Below are positions 11,021 to 21,552 of a DNA stretch of 64,000 nucleotides, one piece after another. Below the pieces are notes generated by a model that worked only from the letters and a program-made list of their open reading frames with translations, did not search any database and had not been told where the DNA came from. The position numbers and the translations under genes are program-made. Every line of letters begins with the position of its first letter. Position 1 is the stretch's first letter. The stretch is from Bolinopsis microptera (taxonomy: Eukaryota; Ctenophora; Tentaculata; Lobata; Bolinopsidae), in contig NC_087073.1 of NCBI RefSeq assembly GCF_026151205.1, positions 14,403,837 to 14,467,836 of the forward strand. The letters run 5' to 3'.

Positions 11021-12384
11021 AAATTACGAATGTTATCCCGTCGGCTACACACGAGCAGGAGGACGCGTGGCTATACGGCGACGCAACTAAAGATCCCTCG
11101 CAATCAACACTAGACGCAAACGCCGTCGAGTTCGTCTCAAAAGTTCAGAACGGCAATGCTGACCACTCAGCCTCAGATAGTGACTCAGACGATGATGATG
11201 ATGACGATGTTCAGATTACTATTGGCGAGATCAACAAGAATGCCCCAGCTACGTTTGGCATGGCATCCTCTTTTGGACCCCCTCAGATTACCCCTATCAC
11301 ACAACCAAAACAAGTGAGCGTTATCACTGCTCCCCCACCAACTATTACTCATGTTTCTCAGCCTACTACCATGACCAGCAAGCGAACTATTGATGTTAAC
11401 GCTGTGGGAAATATCAATGGGGTACCCATTTATGACTATGATATTGATACCATGTGCGAAGAGAAGCCCTGGCGTATCCCTGGGGCTGATTTAACAGACT
11501 ATTTTAATTATGGTTTCAATGAGGAGAGCTGGAAAGCGTATTGTGATAAACAGAAAGGAGTACGAGGGATAGCTTCAGAGAAAAACAGGGAGCTGTCTGT
11601 AGTGCAACGTCCGTCTGTTATGAGCGCCACCCTATTACCAGAACTTCCCAAACTACCAGGACACCATTCTGGTGGCACTATAGGCGTGCTTGGTGCTAAG
11701 AGTCAGGCTGCCACTACAATAGTACCCCAACAAACCATCTCCTGTATCCCTTCTATCGGGTCTCTAGTGAATGCTCCCCGCCTCATGCTGCCCGCTGGTT
11801 TGGGCAATGTCCTCTTCCCACCCTCACTATCCCAACCAGCCTTCCTACCACTGCCACAATTACAGCCCCCAGGTCTAGCGCCTCCTCCCGAGATGAGACC
11901 TATGATTAAGCAGGAGGACGGCAGTACTCCCATGCAGCTCCCTCCATCCAGTGGTCCTCTACCTCCCCCAACTATGTTCCCCCCTCCTGGTCTCCCCTCT
12001 ATGTTACCTCCTCCTGGTGTTAATCTCAGTAACATGGTCCCTCCAATGATGCTGCCACCACCAGCATTCAGCGATGAGAGTGGGGCCTCCAGCGATGAGG
12101 AATCTCGGAGAAGGAGACGCAGTCCACGGAGATCACACAGTCGAGAGCGAAAGAGGTCACGTGAGCGGAGGTCGCGCGGTGACGGACATCGCGAGCGCAG
12201 CACAGAACATCGCAGTCGATCACGGAGGTCACCAAGAAAAGAAAAGAAGAGCAGAAAATCAGCTCGAGGAGATGAGAGTAGGCATCGACACCGAGATGAA
12301 GACAGAAGTAAGCGCAGTCGACGGAAAAAGGACAGCGAAAACGGGGGAGAGACAGGCGAAAATGGGGTGGAAGCTGAGCAATGA
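11008..12384 (+). CDS. FIP1L1: Pre-mRNA 3'-end-processing factor FIP1
   Basis: This 458-residue protein in a single exon is the FIP1 subunit of the nuclear cleavage and polyadenylation specificity factor. In that family FIP1 tethers poly(A) polymerase and contacts CPSF30. The N-terminus has the acidic WLYGD motif (residues 21-25) and an acidic run leading into VQITIGEI, as in animal FIP1. The signature Fip1 motif [17 protein letters not shown] begins at residue 154 and runs to about 185. A proline-rich stretch (about 270-350) is followed by an Arg/Ser/Glu-rich tail (about 364-450) like that of FIP1L1. The start ATG is the first in frame and gives the expected N-terminus. The gene has no introns here, unlike its neighbours CCDC124 and the helicase on the same strand. 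Confidence 0.93.
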   Translation: MAAVEITNVIPSATHEQEDAWLYGDATKDPSQSTLDANAVEFVSKVQNGNADHSASDSDSDDDDDDDVQITIGEINKNAPATFGMASSFGPPQITPITQPKQVSVITAPPPTITHVSQPTTMTSKRTIDVNAVGNINGVPIYDYDIDTMCEEKPWRIPGADLTDYFNYGFNEESWKAYCDKQKGVRGIASEKNRELSVVQRPSVMSATLLPELPKLPGHHSGGTIGVLGAKSQAATTIVPQQTISCIPSIGSLVNAPRLMLPAGLGNVLFPPSLSQPAFLPLPQLQPPGLAPPPEMRPMIKQEDGSTPMQLPPSSGPLPPPTMFPPPGLPSMLPPPGVNLSNMVPPMMLPPPAFSDESGASSDEESRRRRRSPRRSHSRERKRSRERRSRGDGHRERSTEHRSRSRRSPRKEKKSRKSARGDESRHRHRDEDRSKRSRRKKDSENGGETGENGVEAEQ

Positions 12385-13043
12385 GTTTCAAATTGTTTTC
12401 ATATTTAAAGAATGTAATCAGACCACAACGAGCCGTGTAGTACACCGGACAGAAAGGGCTGGCCGTGTCACACCATGTCCACTAGATGAGCTTACAGTTA
12501 TGTTCACTTGGTTGCGAGGATTTTCAAGTGCCTTGGTTTATAATGTTATAATTATCATTATTAATGTCTTGTTTATGTTTGAAAGCTAACCTAAAGCTAT
12601 TTTATTAATTTATTTGAGGTGTGAGTGTAGTGATCTATGGTATTGAGTTGTGGAGTTGTTAAGCTCATGAAACAGACTTGCATAGGCGTTTTACTGTCGT
12701 GTTATTGACAATTAAGTTTCTTAGAAAAGCAAATATATCATGATGATATTATGAGAGCTTTTGCAAAGTATTTATTTGTAAATTCTCATTTTTGCATTTT
12801 TGCATTTTTAGCAGAATCGATTTTATTTCTAGTCCATTCTATAATATCTTTGAAAACTATTATCGTAGATCTTTGAAATTAATTTTTCAACATTATTGTT
12901 TTTATCTAATTGCTCAAAATTATATAGTCATCTAAATATATATGAAAATATCAAGGAAGTACAATTTTAATCGTTCCCCGCTAAGCTCTAAAACGCCAAT
13001 GGTTATCGCCACTTTAACAGGTTGATGGTCCTAGAAAAAGGGT
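12385..13043. other. FIP1 3' flank and CCDC124 upstream region
   Basis: 659 bp of AT-rich sequence between two genes read in the same direction. It must hold the FIP1 3' UTR and the CCDC124 promoter. I find no canonical AATAAA on the plus strand, so the FIP1 polyadenylation site is not placed. No other gene or repeat is seen. Confidence 0.5.
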
Positions 13044-16000
13044 ATGCCTAAGAAGTTCAAGGGTGAAAACACCAAGGCAGTAGAGGCACGAAACAGAAAG
13101 GCAGCGGTAGATGCTGAGAAGAACGCTGTAGCTCGGCAAGCTGCTGAAGAGGACGCATGGCGTGACGATGATAAACTTACCAACAAGAAGGCTCAGCGAA
13201 AGGTTCGATCTTTCCCCTAGAATTTCAAGTTAAAGTAGTTTTTTGTTAGGACCCAATCCGCATTTGAAATAAGGTTGGAACAAATGTTGCGTTTGAGAAC
13301 TTAATTTCCTATTGCGTTCTTATTCGTCGCATTCTCACTCATTGCGTCAATTTAATTTTAGATTCGGTCCTAGAACGCCGAAGAAGAAAAGAGAAAAGCT
13401 GCGGTAGAAAGGAAGAAACTTGCCGCCCAATTGTTGGTTGAAGAAGAAGCTGCAATCGAGGCTGCATCAAGTGGCAAGACTCCTGCAAAGAAGTTAACTC
13501 AAGCAGAACTATCTTTGAGAAAGGCTGAACAAGAGCGTGAAAATGAGGAAGCTCAGCAAGAAAAGGTATGATTATCGCCGATAATAGAGGTGCGTTGTAC
13601 CGCGTTAAATAGGAAGCAGAGAATGGGGCAAACGTGCATTGTTCGCAAACGACTAGCAAAATTTTCGCTATCATGTTATGTAAGCAAACGAATACAGAAT
13701 TTCATGATCGCGCGCAAAATATATATATTAAACTACGCCGAACTCGATCGAGCAACAAAATCTGAAAAGAATCGTGTACTCTCAATAGTAAGGGGAAAAG
13801 TGGCATTCCGTTGGATTCGAATGTTCACAAGGATTTCTCAACGGAATATGGTAGTTAGGACCCCTACGAACATAATTAGACTTGTTGCCAATTTTGTATC
13901 TCAACGGAAACACCACTTTTACCACTTTTTACCACCTTTGTACCACCTTTCTGGTTTGCCAAATATCTTTAGTTGCGAACATCATAGAAGGCTGCAAATT
14001 AACCTAGAATGTTTATCTTATCAAGGAGTAAAACTTTTGTATGAAAAATTTTTACATCGGACAATCAGCTAATTGGATAATTACCAATTAGTTAATCACC
14101 AAAAAAAGTGAAAATTTTTTATTGGCTCAAAATGATTGAAATCGTTTGAATCACGGAGAAATGTAGTTTTTAGAAAAACTTCAAAAATTTTTGACTTAAA
14201 ATTTTTTTTCGAGACTTCAAAAAAAAAGTTTGAAAATTTGAAAATATTTTTTTCCGCCAAAAGTGATCGAATTGCATGAAACGTGGATAAAAATGCCTTG
14301 CAGAAAAATTTCGAAGATTTTTAGATTGGGGAATACTAAAATCATCAATATTTGAAGTTGGAGTTCAGTAAATCTCGACATATTTTAGTAATTAGGAATA
14401 GCTTAGCGGAAAGGGCTGGACCTGAAAAAGGTTAACCACACAATATTAGAGTTTCATAACTAATTACAATACAGCTGGACCTGAAAAAGGTTAACCACAC
14501 AATATTAGAGTTTCATAACTAATTACAATACAGCTTTATCAAATTCCACATAAAGAAACAGCACAAAAGGACCATTTAAGATCGAACCGATTTTACCTGC
14601 TGTACTATCATTTTATTGATTTCAATGATCAAAACCTCTGTCAATCTTGCCAATCTATACCGGGTATCTGAATGTACCGGACCTCTTATTTACCTCTATA
14701 ATTAGACCCAGTTGTGCAAGAAATGCGATTTCTCACAGGGGTTTCTTTAAACTGTGCACTTTTTGTCACTCTCGCAACTCACAAGAGGCCTGGTATTATA
14801 GGGGGGTATAGGAAGCGAGTGTAAATATACCTTCCATCATCCATTGTGGCTATTTTGTATTGTGAATGCGCATGCCGCTTCGTTTGCTATGCCATATACC
14901 TCGAATAACCCCCATATGTCATTGCCAGGGTCGGGATAGAGCTGGAGATAGCATTGAAAAGTTGCTAGAAATAGCTAGATTTAGAGTAAACTGGTGGTAG
15001 CTGGGTGGTGCTAGCATGGATGTAGCAGAACGTAGCTACACGGGGTTTCATTGGAGTTGGTTATTTTAATGGCCAAAGAGTGCCGGAACTAAAGTTACTA
15101 AAGATTGCAGTTGAGGGGCAGTGTAAACCACGGTGTAGTCAGGGACACAGAGCTACAGTGCAGGAGTACTGCAAAAGAACAGTGCAAGTGATACAGTCTG
15201 CAACAGTAAAACTCCGAAGAAGGAGATAAGATTGTGGCTGCAGAGGAGGAGAGTAGCTGGAACCTGATTGTGTTTGTGTTGAAAGAAGAGGAGGAAGAAG
15301 AGTTGCCTGCTCTGGTAACTGCATTTTTGGAAGAGGTGGGGTGAGAACTTATTTTCAAGCGACAAGGGTGGGCTGGAAGCAACCAGATACAGCTATCCGA
15401 CCTATTAAGATCACCGTCCTGAGCTTAACAGCATTTCATCAGAATCTGATGAAAACAGAGAGACTGACCCACCCTTTTTAGATCCAACGAAACCCTTTAT
15501 ATAAATCGATTTTCCGCATGAATTACGTCATGGTATCTTCTTATCAAGGCTACAGACCTTGCCGTACCGGATTTATTGATCAAAGTGAGTCTCTTTAGTA
15601 GGGCCTGTCGTGATATCATGGATCGCTTAGGTTCCACCAGGATCTGGTAGTCCTCATAATTCTGCGGCCTCTATGTGTCGTCATCTCGCACAACTCTTTA
15701 AGAATCTTGTGGATTTGGCATGTGAAAATTTGCAGCGCTCCAGACATTGATTGGGTTAACGAGGTGTCGTACGTCACATCAAGATCGGGTGACAGGGGGC
15801 TGACCAGGCCAGAACCCAATTGATTGGGCCTGAGGTCACGTGATTATGAGCCTGAGGTCACGTGACTATGACGTCACCAGACCTTCCTCTCCGTTTCCCG
15901 CTCATTGGACCAGGTGAGCTTGCATGCATGTGAATGTGGGTGTAAGTATAGCTGTACTGTAGTTTATACCTAATTAAACCCCTATAGAAACCGACAATTT

Positions 16001-19000
16001 ATTTTCTGGCAAAAAGCTAGAAATTTACCAAAATATCGTCATTGTTTTAAATCTATTTTGATGACCATTCCCGACCTAAAATCGCACGAGAAATCGATTA
16101 AACTTGGTTTCAGAACTCAACAATGCTTCCTTATGCCTCAAAATCCATGTTTTATCGATACAATCAACATATCGATCCTGTAGTTCAACTTATTACTTAA
16201 AGGGTTCAAGTATAGTTACGCGGTAGACAAACTAAAACAAAATTGTAGGTTTATAACCTACCAGGACGTGTGCCGAGTTAAGCTCGAGTCGAAGGTAATA
16301 TTTGGAACAAATATTTTACGAGTATCACCCGTTAAAAACAAAACACCAGTTTAATTGTCCTTTTGTCTGAACCATATGGTTAAGTGTTAGCTGTATACAA
16401 TACGTCAAAAAATCATATCAACGAATCGTATCAAAGTCCATCATCAGTTAGTAACAGAGTAGAGATCAGAGCAGAACGAAGGAACATGCTTGCTTGCGGG
16501 AATCTTTTCTGAAATATTGTCGACAGGTTAAAATCAATTGCATTTCTGTTACTTGGGTGTGGGATATAAAGCATTATATGGTTGTTAAAAGCCTACATAA
16601 TACTCTTCACTTAATATGGCTAATGTTTAGCATTATTTATAATCCATTATAATGATGTGATCTGAAATTAAGTTAAGCTACAGACGTTTTTTGTGACAAT
16701 ACAAGAAATAATGGATGAGCTCCTACTTGTGAGCCACTTAGGAAATACAATATATCTGATTTATTGTACCTTCACTTCTTCTGCTTTTTCGTTTGCTGTC
16801 TGTGCTCTGCGACAGCAATTTGTTGCCCAGATTTCCTATCCTCCCCTACCACCTTCTTACCACAGGTTGACATAAGCGCCACTTGCCTCTCAACAGCTTG
16901 GTTGTTGTTAACAAATGCTGTTTTGAGAGGCATTCTTATAAATGATATAATAGCGGCTCTCGTCAGACCACGTAGCAAGGGGGGTAGGGTTACCCGAGCA
17001 TACTCCTTCTTTGCTGAGGATAATTGTGTTATTTTTTATTTACATCATGTACTGAGCCTGAAGAAACTATAACCTAACTCGAACACGTTAGTTCTAGTAG
17101 TAGTATAATAATATGTCGAATGAATGATTGATTAAGCTGATCGTTAACATATGACACATATTATGGAAAAAAGTATCTTTGATAATAATAATTATTACCG
17201 ACTCCCGTTTTAAACCACCATCCACAAGAATCCTCCTTGTAGATGGGGAGCTCAGTGGACTTCCTTGCGGTCATGTCCAAATCTGGCTTGTAAAAAACCC
17301 TCACACGTCGGGAGGGTGGCACCTTCTCCTCCCAGTCAAGGATTTTCAGACAATCGGCCACACCCTCCCTCCGCACATCTTGTTCATCATCGGCTGAAAT
17401 TCATCATTCAATCAAATTTAAAAGATTTTATAGAAATGAATAATATATCCCAATTACTTAAACTGATAAAGTGCTACGTAGGACACATTATGAAACATCA
17501 TTTAAAGGCTGTGTTATGGTGTTAAATAAATACCTAGTTTAGCGAGAATGACTGATTCAGGGTGTCCGAAATAGCTAAAAGATCGATTATTACGCTATAA
17601 ACCCTGCTGTGTACAGCTTATTGGCCACTTGTATGTGCTCGTAGTCATATAATATATATGTGTGAAAAGATGCCGATAATACTTCCAGATTATTTCTCGA
17701 ATAAATTCATAAATAACCTTATAAAACAAAACATTATATTAATATAAAAAGTAGTTGTCTTTTCCATTTATACTGTACCAATCGCCGACTCACTTTTAGC
17801 ATTTAGCCTCACCAGCGCAACTTGAATTATATTAGAAATCGTTAACAAAATATTTTACGAAAGTAGATCTGCTGGATTTGCAAAGTGCTAGTAATAACCA
17901 AAGATGGTCACCTTTTTATTTCATTACATTCCCAGGTAGTAGGTTTACGAAAATTGAAATACCAGACACTTTAAAAAAGCTGCCCAACTGAAATTGCACA
18001 AATTGCAATACAACTGCCACATAACACAAGGTTTTTATACATATAAGTTTATTTAACGGGTGATACTCGTAAAATATTTGTTCCAAATATTACCTTCGAC
18101 TCGAGCTTAACTCGGCACACGTCCTGGTAGGTTATAAACCTACAATTTTGTTTTAGTTTGTCTACCGCGTAACTATACTTGAACCCTTTAAGTAATAAGT
18201 TGAACTACAGGATCGATATGTTGATTGTATCGATAAAACATGGATTTTGAGGCATAAGGAAGCATTGTTGAGTTCTGAAACCAAGTTTAATCGATTTCTC
18301 GTGCGATTTTAGGTCAGGAATGGTCATCAAAATAGATTTAAAACAATGACGATATTTTGGTAAATTTCTAGCTTTCTGCCAGAAAATAAATTGTCGGTTT
18401 CTATAGGGGTTTAATTAGGTATAAACTACAGTACAGCTATACTTACACCCACATTCACATGCATGCAAGCTCACCTGGTCCAATGAGCGGGAAACGGAGA
18501 GGAAGGTCTGGTGACGTCATAGTCACGTGACCTCAGGCTCATAATCACGTGACCTCAGGCCCAATCAATTGGGTTCTGGCCTGGTCAGCCCCCTGTCACC
18601 CGATCTTGAGGTGACGTACGACACCTCGTTAACCCAATCAATGTCTGGAGGGCTGCAAATTTTCACATGCCAAATCCACAAGATTCTTAAAGAGTTGTGC
18701 GAGATGACGACACATAGAGGCCGCAGAATTATGAGGACTACCAGATCCTGGTGGAACCTAAGCGATCCATGATATCACGACAGGCCCTATCTCTTTAGCC
18801 CTCTTCTTCTTTAGAGCTTTAGGTTGGTGATCAAACTCTTCGCTACTCGCTCCTCACTGGATCTATCAGGACAGATTCACATCTTTTTAGGTCTCAACCA
18901 GCCTTAGTTTTCCTGTTTTCATCATGTAGTACGTTCTGCTACCTCCATTTTAGCACCACCCAGCTTCCATCAGTTCACTCTAAGTCTAGCTTCGTCGGAG

Positions 19001-20985
19001 TTTTACTGTTGCAGACTGTATCACTTGCACTGTTCTTTTGCAGTACTCCTGCACTGTAGCTCTGTGTCCCTGACTACACCGTGGTTTACACTGCCCCTCA
19101 ACTGCAATCTTTAGTAACTTTAGTTCCGGCACTCTTTGGCCATTAAAATAACCAACTCCAATGAAACCCCGTGTAGCTACGTTCTGCTACATCCATGCTA
19201 GCACCACCCAGCTACCACCAGTTTACTCTAAATCTAGCTATTTCTAGCAACTTTTCAATGCTATCTCCAGCTCTATCCCGACCCTGGCAATGACATATGG
19301 GGGTTATTCGAGGTATATGGCATAGCAAACGAAGCGGCATGCGCATTCACAATACAAAATAGCCACAATGGATGATGGAAGGTATATTTACACTCGCTTC
19401 CTATACCCCCCTATAATACCAGGCCTCTTGCGAGTTGCGAGAGTGACAAAAAGTGCACAGTTTAAAGAAACCCCTGTGAGAAATCGCATTTCTTGCACAA
19501 CTGGGTCTAATTATAGAGGTAAATAAGAGGTCCGGTACATTCAGATACCCGGTATAGATTGGCAAGATTGACAGAGGTTTTGATCATTGAAATCAATAAA
19601 ATGATAGAACAGCAGGTAAAATCGGTTCGATCTTAAATGGTCCTTTTGTGCTGTTTCTTTATGTGGAATTTGATAAAGCTGTATTGTAATTAGTTATGAA
19701 ACTCTAATATTGTGTGGTTAACCTTTTTCAGGTCCAGCTGTATTGTAATTAGTTATGAAACTCTAATATTGTGTGGTTAACCTTTTTCAGGTCCAGCCCT
19801 TTCCGCTAAGCTATTCCTAATTACTAAAATATGTCGAGATTTACTGAACTCCAACTTCAAATATTGATGATTTTAGTATTCCCCAATCTAAAAATCTTCG
19901 AAATTTTTCTGCAAGGCATTTTTATCCACGTTTCATGCAATTCGATCACTTTTGGCGGAAAAAAATATTTTCAAATTTTCAAACTTTTTTTTGAAGTCTC
20001 GAAAAAAAATTGTAAGTCAAAAATTTTTGAAATTTTTCTAAAAACTACATTTCTCCGTGTTTCAAACGATTTCAATCATTTTGAGCCAATAAAAAATTTT
20101 CACTTTTTTTGGTGATTAACTAATTGGTAATTATCCAATTAGCTGATTGTCCAATGTAAAAATTTTTCATACAAAAGTTTTACTCCTTGATAAGATAAAC
20201 ATTCTAGGTTAATTTTCAGCCTTCTACGACGTTCACAACTAAAGATATTTGGCAAACCAGAAAGGTGGTACAAAGGTGGTAAAAAGTGGTAAAAGTGGTG
20301 TTTCTGTTGAGATACAAAATTGGCAACAAGTCTAATTATATTCGTAGGGGTCCTAACTACCATATTCCGTTGAGAAATCCTTGTGAACATTCAAATCCAA
20401 CGGAACCCTTAAATCGACCACTTTTCCCCTTACTACAAGATCGCGGCCGTCGACCAGAAGTACATCGTGATATTGCAACGATAATATTGTATAATTATAT
20501 CCGGTTACAATAAAGCAGCTGCCACATAACAACTTTCATGGATTTCCAAACGATAAGCTCAAACTTGTTTACCCTTTTATTTAGACATAAAACTCTGACA
20601 TTACCTCAGGAGGATCCCATACCAGAGAATTTAAATCACGTAATGACGGATGTTGAAGTAGCCCAGAGCGTGGAGCAAGCTATTGAGGCTCTAGACATTG
20701 TAAGTTTACTAATTTGACCTTGCAATTTCAGTTAACTCGATGTTTCTAGTATTCTCAGTGTCATGCTCGCCGAGAGACTGGGATTAACTTAATTAAAATC
20801 TGTTTCCTCAGGCGGATGGTGTTGATATGCATCCAGAGAAACGAGTGAAAGCAGCGTGGAACGCGTTTGAGCAAGGTCGAATTTCTCAACTGCGAGCGGA
20901 AAATCCTTCCCTGAGGCTGTCACAAGTCAGACAAATGTTGAGGAAAGAATGGCAGAAGTCTCCCTTGAATCCTATGAACCAGTGA
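13044..20985 (+). CDS. CCDC124: Coiled-coil domain-containing protein 124
   Basis: Four exons at 13044-13202, 13374-13565, 20610-20699 and 20812-20985 join in phase 0 to give 204 residues; human CCDC124 has 223. The N-terminus MPKKFKGENTKAVEARNRKA and the C-terminus RLSQVRQMLRKEWQKSPLNP are the most conserved parts of the family. Between them is a charged coiled-coil rich in Lys, Glu and Ala. CCDC124 (yeast Lso2) binds the A-site and GTPase-centre region of idle ribosomes and helps them restart. The acceptor of exon 3 is set at 20609 rather than 20584, because only this keeps frame and gives the family sequence EDPIPENLN. Intron 2 is 7 kb because a 6.65-kb palindromic element lies inside it; the other introns are 171 and 112 bp. 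An AATAAA lies near 21097. Confidence 0.93.
14415..14532. repeat. 59-bp tandem duplication, mirrored in both arms
   Basis: A 59-base unit beginning GCTGGACCTGAAAAAGGTTA occurs twice in a row (14415-14473 and 14474-14532). The same doubled unit, inverted, lies in the right arm near 19680-19797. Because both arms share the doubling, one arm was copied from the other, or they were homogenised, after it arose. Confidence 0.8.
15832..15878. promoter_or_regulatory. Two GGTCACGTGA E-boxes and a TGACGTCA site, mirrored at 18505-18555
   Basis: The left arm has GGTCACGTGATT and GGTCACGTGACT, followed by TGACGTCA, within about 45 bases. The right arm has the same set inverted. CACGTG with flanking GT/AC is the known binding site of MITF/TFE and USF bHLH-ZIP factors, and TGACGTCA is the CREB/ATF site. 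This is the densest cluster of recognisable promoter-type motifs in the element. Whether it drives transcription is inference. Confidence 0.4.
16772..17393 (-). CDS. Partial two-exon gene in the foldback loop, function unknown
   Basis: Two minus-strand exons fit canonical splice sites and phase. Exon A, 17199-17393, has acceptor tttcag and donor gtaata and codes for a peptide with DWEEKVPPSRRVRVFYKPDL and CGWWFKTGV. Exon B, 16772-17013, has acceptor cctcag, codes EYARVTLPPLLRGLTRAAI, and ends in a basic QQTKKQKK tail and a stop. Joined they give 144 residues. Exon A starts in phase 1, so at least one upstream exon with the start codon is missing and was not found in the loop. I recognise no domain. 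It may be a transposon protein, a captured host gene fragment, or a chance reading, but the splice and phase fit and ordinary protein composition argue against chance. Confidence 0.4.
18052..20435 (-). repeat. Right arm of the foldback element
   Basis: About 2.38 kb, the reverse complement of the left arm. Between about 18788 and 19005 it differs from the left arm. There it carries a diverged second copy of the ACGTTCTGCTAC...TAGCACCACCCAGCT sequence that also occurs at about 19178-19240, a local duplication on this side only. Confidence 0.8.
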
Positions 20986-21552
20986 CGATTCTTGTGTTAA
21001 TTTGTGATCTTTAAAAAAAAGTGCCTTGCAAAATATTTTTATTTTGGGATTTGGTTTTCAGTAGTGTTGATCTTGTAATCGTGATAGATGAGAGTTAATA
21101 AATAAGTGGAAATTATTTAAATCTCCTGATATGTTTTAAATATCTACATATTTTATTCATTTAGTTATTCTGATATCGTCAACTCCAGGAAATACATAGT
21201 TGTTTTACTGCCTACTCATTAGCGTCACAAACTTATTTTACTATACAATACCTATTAACTGGTAGCTGTATTACATTGAACGTCATATATTTGCACAATA
21301 TATTTTTATCCATTTACTAAAACAAATCCATGTTTTAGGTTTAAACTATGACAGTAAGTATGAAAGGTGGCGTGGAGCTTCCCAGTAATTGTGTTCTCAA
21401 TACCCGCTATTCGTTCGGCAAACTCTTTCTGAACTGCTTTTTTAAGGATTATATTTTGACCTAGGGATGTCGGTAAGTGGGGCCGAGTTGTTGAAGAGGT
21501 GGTGAGCAGCGCATGGTAAGTGTGCTCCTAGGTAAGTAGAATTCTTTCTAAA
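20986..21552. other. Spacer between CCDC124 and the DEAD-box helicase gene
   Basis: 567 bp, AT-rich. An AATAAA at about 21097 is likely the CCDC124 polyadenylation signal. The helicase leader lies at the right end, where an in-frame TAG at 21529-21531 precedes the ATG at 21553. No other feature is seen. Confidence 0.55.

Larger units (their letters stand above)
13786..16336 (+). repeat. Left arm of the foldback element
   Basis: About 2.55 kb, the reverse complement of 18052-20435. It contains the 59-bp tandem duplication at 14415-14532 and the E-box/CRE cluster near 15832-15878. The stretch from about 15218 to 15606 is not matched by the other arm. Confidence 0.8.
13786..20435. mobile_element. 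6.65-kb foldback (near-palindromic) element in CCDC124 intron 2
   Basis: Sequence from 13786 to about 16336 reappears as its reverse complement from about 18052 to 20435, leaving a 1.7-kb unique loop (16337-18051). The outer ends read TAGTAAGGGGAAAAGTGG on the left and the complement on the right. CAA is found just outside both ends (13783-13785 and 20436-20438), a possible 3-bp target duplication. By eye the arms differ only by scattered substitutions, except between about 15218-15606 on the left and 18788-19005 on the right, where the content differs. A 59-bp tandem duplication is present in both arms. No transposase is recognised. The loop holds two plausible spliced exons on the minus strand. 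Confidence 0.8.

Noticed and set aside
13590-14072. 160-codon ORF, with a mirrored 83-codon version at 20139-20390
   Set aside because: It crosses the outer edge of the foldback arm and only the arm part is repeated; no similarity to a protein family, no splice support.
15616-15819. 67-codon ORF mirrored at 18569-18772 next to the E-box cluster
   Set aside because: The two copies differ by only two residues, but both start with TTG and the first ATG comes 24 codons later; similarity is explained by arm identity. Not called without RNA evidence.
20585-20609. Acceptor at 20584 for CCDC124 exon 3
   Set aside because: It gives a stop at once in the needed frame; the acceptor at 20609 keeps frame and matches the family.
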